DNA of 24,017 bases from Roseivirga sp. UBA7431 (lineage in GTDB: Bacteria > Bacteroidota > Bacteroidia > Cytophagales > Cyclobacteriaceae), in NCBI GenBank assembly GCA_002477595.1, contig DLQN01000114.1:25870-49886 (forward strand), in the 5' to 3' direction. This document shows, piece by piece, positions 22,534 to 24,017 of this stretch. The notes beneath the pieces were generated by a model. The model was not told the DNA's origin. It was given only the letters and a program-made list of their open reading frames with translations, and did not search any database. The position numbers were made by a program, and so were the translations under genes. The stretch's first letter is position 1. Every line of letters starts with the position of its first letter.

Positions 22534-23286
22534 ATGACAAAACTTAAGAACAAAGTAGCAGTGATCACGGGTGGCAGTACTGGTATTGGACTTGCCTCGG
22601 CAAAGACATTCTTGGCAGAAGGCGCTAAAGTTATAATCACTGGTAGAACACAAAAAACACTAGACGCTGCAGTAGCGGAGATCAATGACGATAACCTAAC
22701 CGCAATTCAATCAGACACTTCTAATCTATCAGACATCGATAGCTTGGTTGCTCAGGTAAAAGAGAAATTTGGGAAAGTAGATGTGCTTTTCGCTAATGCA
22801 GGTATTGCTTGGTTTGCACCCATTGATCAAGTGGATGAAGCATTCTTTGATGCCCATTTTAATACCAATGTGAAGGGACTATTCTTTACAATACAGAAAT
22901 TACTACCAATCTTCAACGATGGCGGTTCAATTGTCCTAAATGCATCTGCAGTAGCAAGCAAAGGTTTTGAAAATGGTTCAGTATACTCCGCTACTAAAGC
23001 AGCAGTAAGAAACCTAGCCAGAACCATGTCTACAGATTTAGTACCAAGAAAAATCAGAGTAAACGTGGTTAGCCCAGGTCCAATTGAAACACCTCTCTAT
23101 GGTAAAATGGGTATGACGGAAGAGCAATTAGCTGGAATGGCTGAAAGCTTTGCGGCAATGGTACCTATGAAACGATTTGGTAGTTCTGATGAAGTAGCTA
23201 AAGTAGCGTTGTTCTTGGCGTCAGATGATTCTTCATACATACTAGGTGAGGAAATTCTGGTTGATGGTGGAATTGCAACCATCTAA
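22534..23286 (+). CDS. Short-chain dehydrogenase/reductase (SDR)
   Basis: A 250-residue classical SDR. The cofactor loop is TGGSTGIG (12-19) and the NAG motif is at 88-90. The catalytic tetrad is complete: N112, S138, Y151 and K155 (YSATK). R38 at the end of the second strand (TGR) favours NADP(H) over NAD(H). The PGPIETPLYG segment after the active site and the C-terminal GEEILVDGG are standard. The substrate is unknown. The gene has operator-like repeats in front and a TetR regulator 86 nt after its stop, an arrangement usual for an inducible small-molecule-detoxifying oxidoreductase. Confidence 0.93.
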   Translation: MTKLKNKVAVITGGSTGIGLASAKTFLAEGAKVIITGRTQKTLDAAVAEINDDNLTAIQSDTSNLSDIDSLVAQVKEKFGKVDVLFANAGIAWFAPIDQVDEAFFDAHFNTNVKGLFFTIQKLLPIFNDGGSIVLNASAVASKGFENGSVYSATKAAVRNLARTMSTDLVPRKIRVNVVSPGPIETPLYGKMGMTEEQLAGMAESFAAMVPMKRFGSSDEVAKVALFLASDDSSYILGEEILVDGGIATI

Positions 23287-23298
23287 TTTGTTAATTCT

Positions 23299-23311
23299 GG
23301 AACGATCAGTT
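23299..23311. promoter_or_regulatory. Operator-like site upstream of tetR gene
   Basis: GGAACGATCAGTT matches the right half of the SDR-promoter repeat (GGAACAATCATTC) at 10 of 13 positions. It lies 61 nt before the TetR start, consistent with one regulator acting on both genes, including its own. The match is short and found by eye. Confidence 0.4.
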
Positions 23312-23324
23312 AAATTTATAAAGA

Positions 23325-23353
23325 TGGGTGACTTAATTCCAAACGGTCACCCA
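23325..23353 (+). terminator. Hairpin after the SDR gene, possible terminator or attenuator
   Basis: TGGGTGAC (23325-23332) and GTCACCCA (23346-23353) form a perfect 8-bp GC-rich stem with a 13-nt loop, followed by CTTTT. It lies between the SDR stop and the tetR start and could end or reduce read-through into tetR. Confidence 0.5.
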
Positions 23354-23372
23354 CTTTTAACCATTCACAGAC

Positions 23373-23954
23373 ATGGCTAGATCCAAAAGTTTTGTAGAAA
23401 GTGAAGTGCTAGACAAGGCACTCAATCTTTTCTGGACAAAAGGATATAATGCCACCTCTATTCAAGACCTTGTTGATCATTTAGGCATTAACCGAGCAAG
23501 TATCTATAGTACTTGGGGAGATAAGCATGGTCTTTACTTAGAAACGCTAAAACAATACCGCAGAGACAATTCAAACAAACTGTTACAAAAGCTTAGATCT
23601 GAAAAGTCAGCCAGCGACATCGTTCGCGATTTTCTCGAAGAAATGGTCACTAGCCCATCGGATGAGGAAATGAAGAAAGGCTGCTACCTTTCTAACGCGG
23701 CCACTGAGCTAGCCAATTGTAATGAAACAGTAAACGCTATGTTTACCGACAATCGGATTAAAATGGAGGCAGTCCTAAACGAGCTAATTAAAGAAGGGCA
23801 AGAGGTGGGAGAATTCTCTACCAAACATAGTAGCGAAGCATACGCTCGATTCATCTTTAATACAGCTGGAGGCATGAGGCTTTTAGCTAAAGGTCATATT
23901 TCGAAAACCGAATTGGCCGAAGTCGTGGAGGTTACACTCTCCGCATTAAACTGA
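23373..23954 (+). CDS. TetR/AcrR family transcriptional regulator
   Basis: A 193-residue one-component repressor. The N-terminal helix-turn-helix domain is clear: VLDKALNLFWTKGYNATSIQ, then DLVDHLGINRASIYSTWGDK (31-51) and the typical LYLETLKQYRRD that follows. The C-terminal ligand-binding half (about 70-193) contains EEMKKGCYLSNAATELA, a segment seen in regulators of oxidoreductases or efflux in this family. The effector is unknown. Operator-like repeats lie before the SDR gene and, in weaker form, before this gene, so it probably represses the SDR and itself. Confidence 0.93.
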   Translation: MARSKSFVESEVLDKALNLFWTKGYNATSIQDLVDHLGINRASIYSTWGDKHGLYLETLKQYRRDNSNKLLQKLRSEKSASDIVRDFLEEMVTSPSDEEMKKGCYLSNAATELANCNETVNAMFTDNRIKMEAVLNELIKEGQEVGEFSTKHSSEAYARFIFNTAGGMRLLAKGHISKTELAEVVEVTLSALN

Positions 23955-23969
23955 CAAAGATCAGTTTTT
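23948..23969 (+). terminator. Possible intrinsic terminator of the tetR gene
   Basis: AAACTGA (23948-23954, including the stop codon) pairs with TCAGTTT (23961-23967) across a 6-nt loop, running into a five-T stretch (23965-23969). An overlapping alternative palindrome, AGTTTTTCAAAAACT, follows. The stem is AT-rich, so strength is doubtful. Confidence 0.4.
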
Positions 23970-24017
23970 CAAAAACTCCTTTTAAATACATTTGACGATT
24001 AACACAAGAATTATGAG

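Noticed and set aside
1..24017. CRISPR array, tRNA/rRNA genes, transposase, phage or toxin-antitoxin genes
   Set aside because: No regularly spaced repeats, cloverleaf-like sequences or matching protein motifs were seen in either strand; the repeats present are isolated palindromic elements.

Overview
The window looks like a chromosomal segment from a member of the Bacteroidota, most likely a marine Cytophagales bacterium (Roseivirga/Flammeovirgaceae-like). The evidence is: about 40% GC by eye; weak or absent Shine-Dalgarno sequences; several promoter-like TAnnTTTG (-7) boxes placed just before start codons; an N-acylornithine carbamoyltransferase (ArgF') in place of ordinary OTCase; and the Bacteroidota-style arginine cluster order. 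No rRNA, tRNA, CRISPR array, transposase or phage gene was seen.

Layout. 3-1943 (+): 3' part of a serine beta-lactamase-like hydrolase, an ECF-type sigma factor and a four-TM membrane protein, a tight three-gene unit. 1948-7918 (-): cystathionine beta-synthase, alpha/beta hydrolase, pyrB, pyrR, a secreted protein of unknown function and an EVE-domain protein. 8014-10998 (+): a PolX-type protein whose polymerase active site looks destroyed while its PHP nuclease site is intact, a GT9 heptosyltransferase-like enzyme and a small three-TM protein, all overlapping. 11057-19296 (-): the arginine operon, transcribed as GNAT acyltransferase, argG, argC, argD, argF', argB, argE, argH. 19706-20809 (-): a lipoprotein with a TolB/PD40 propeller. 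20879-22434 (+): an M28 peptidase-PDZ lipoprotein overlapping a two-TM potassium channel. 22534-23954 (+): an SDR oxidoreductase and a TetR regulator, with operator-like repeats before both.

How the arginine genes fit together. The set encodes a linear N-acylated route: acylation of glutamate (GNAT, inferred), phosphorylation (ArgB), reduction (ArgC), transamination (ArgD), carbamoylation of N-acylornithine (ArgF'), deacylation to citrulline (ArgE), then ArgG and ArgH to arginine. Most junctions overlap by 1-11 bases, so translation is probably coupled. The exceptions are the argF'-argD and argH-argE gaps, each occupied by a dispersed palindromic repeat. A third repeat lies 9 nt before the first gene.

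Most interesting observation. Upstream of the arginine operon, between an intrinsic terminator of the neighbouring gene and the first structural gene, there is an unlisted 31-codon ORF (19488-19583, minus strand). It has four arginine codons among its last seven sense codons (peptide end ALRARTIRR). The final AGG-CGC-TAA forms the 5' arm and loop of a perfect hairpin. This is what an arginine-sensing leader peptide would look like. I could not find a canonical terminator hairpin joined to the downstream U-tract, so the mechanism remains open.
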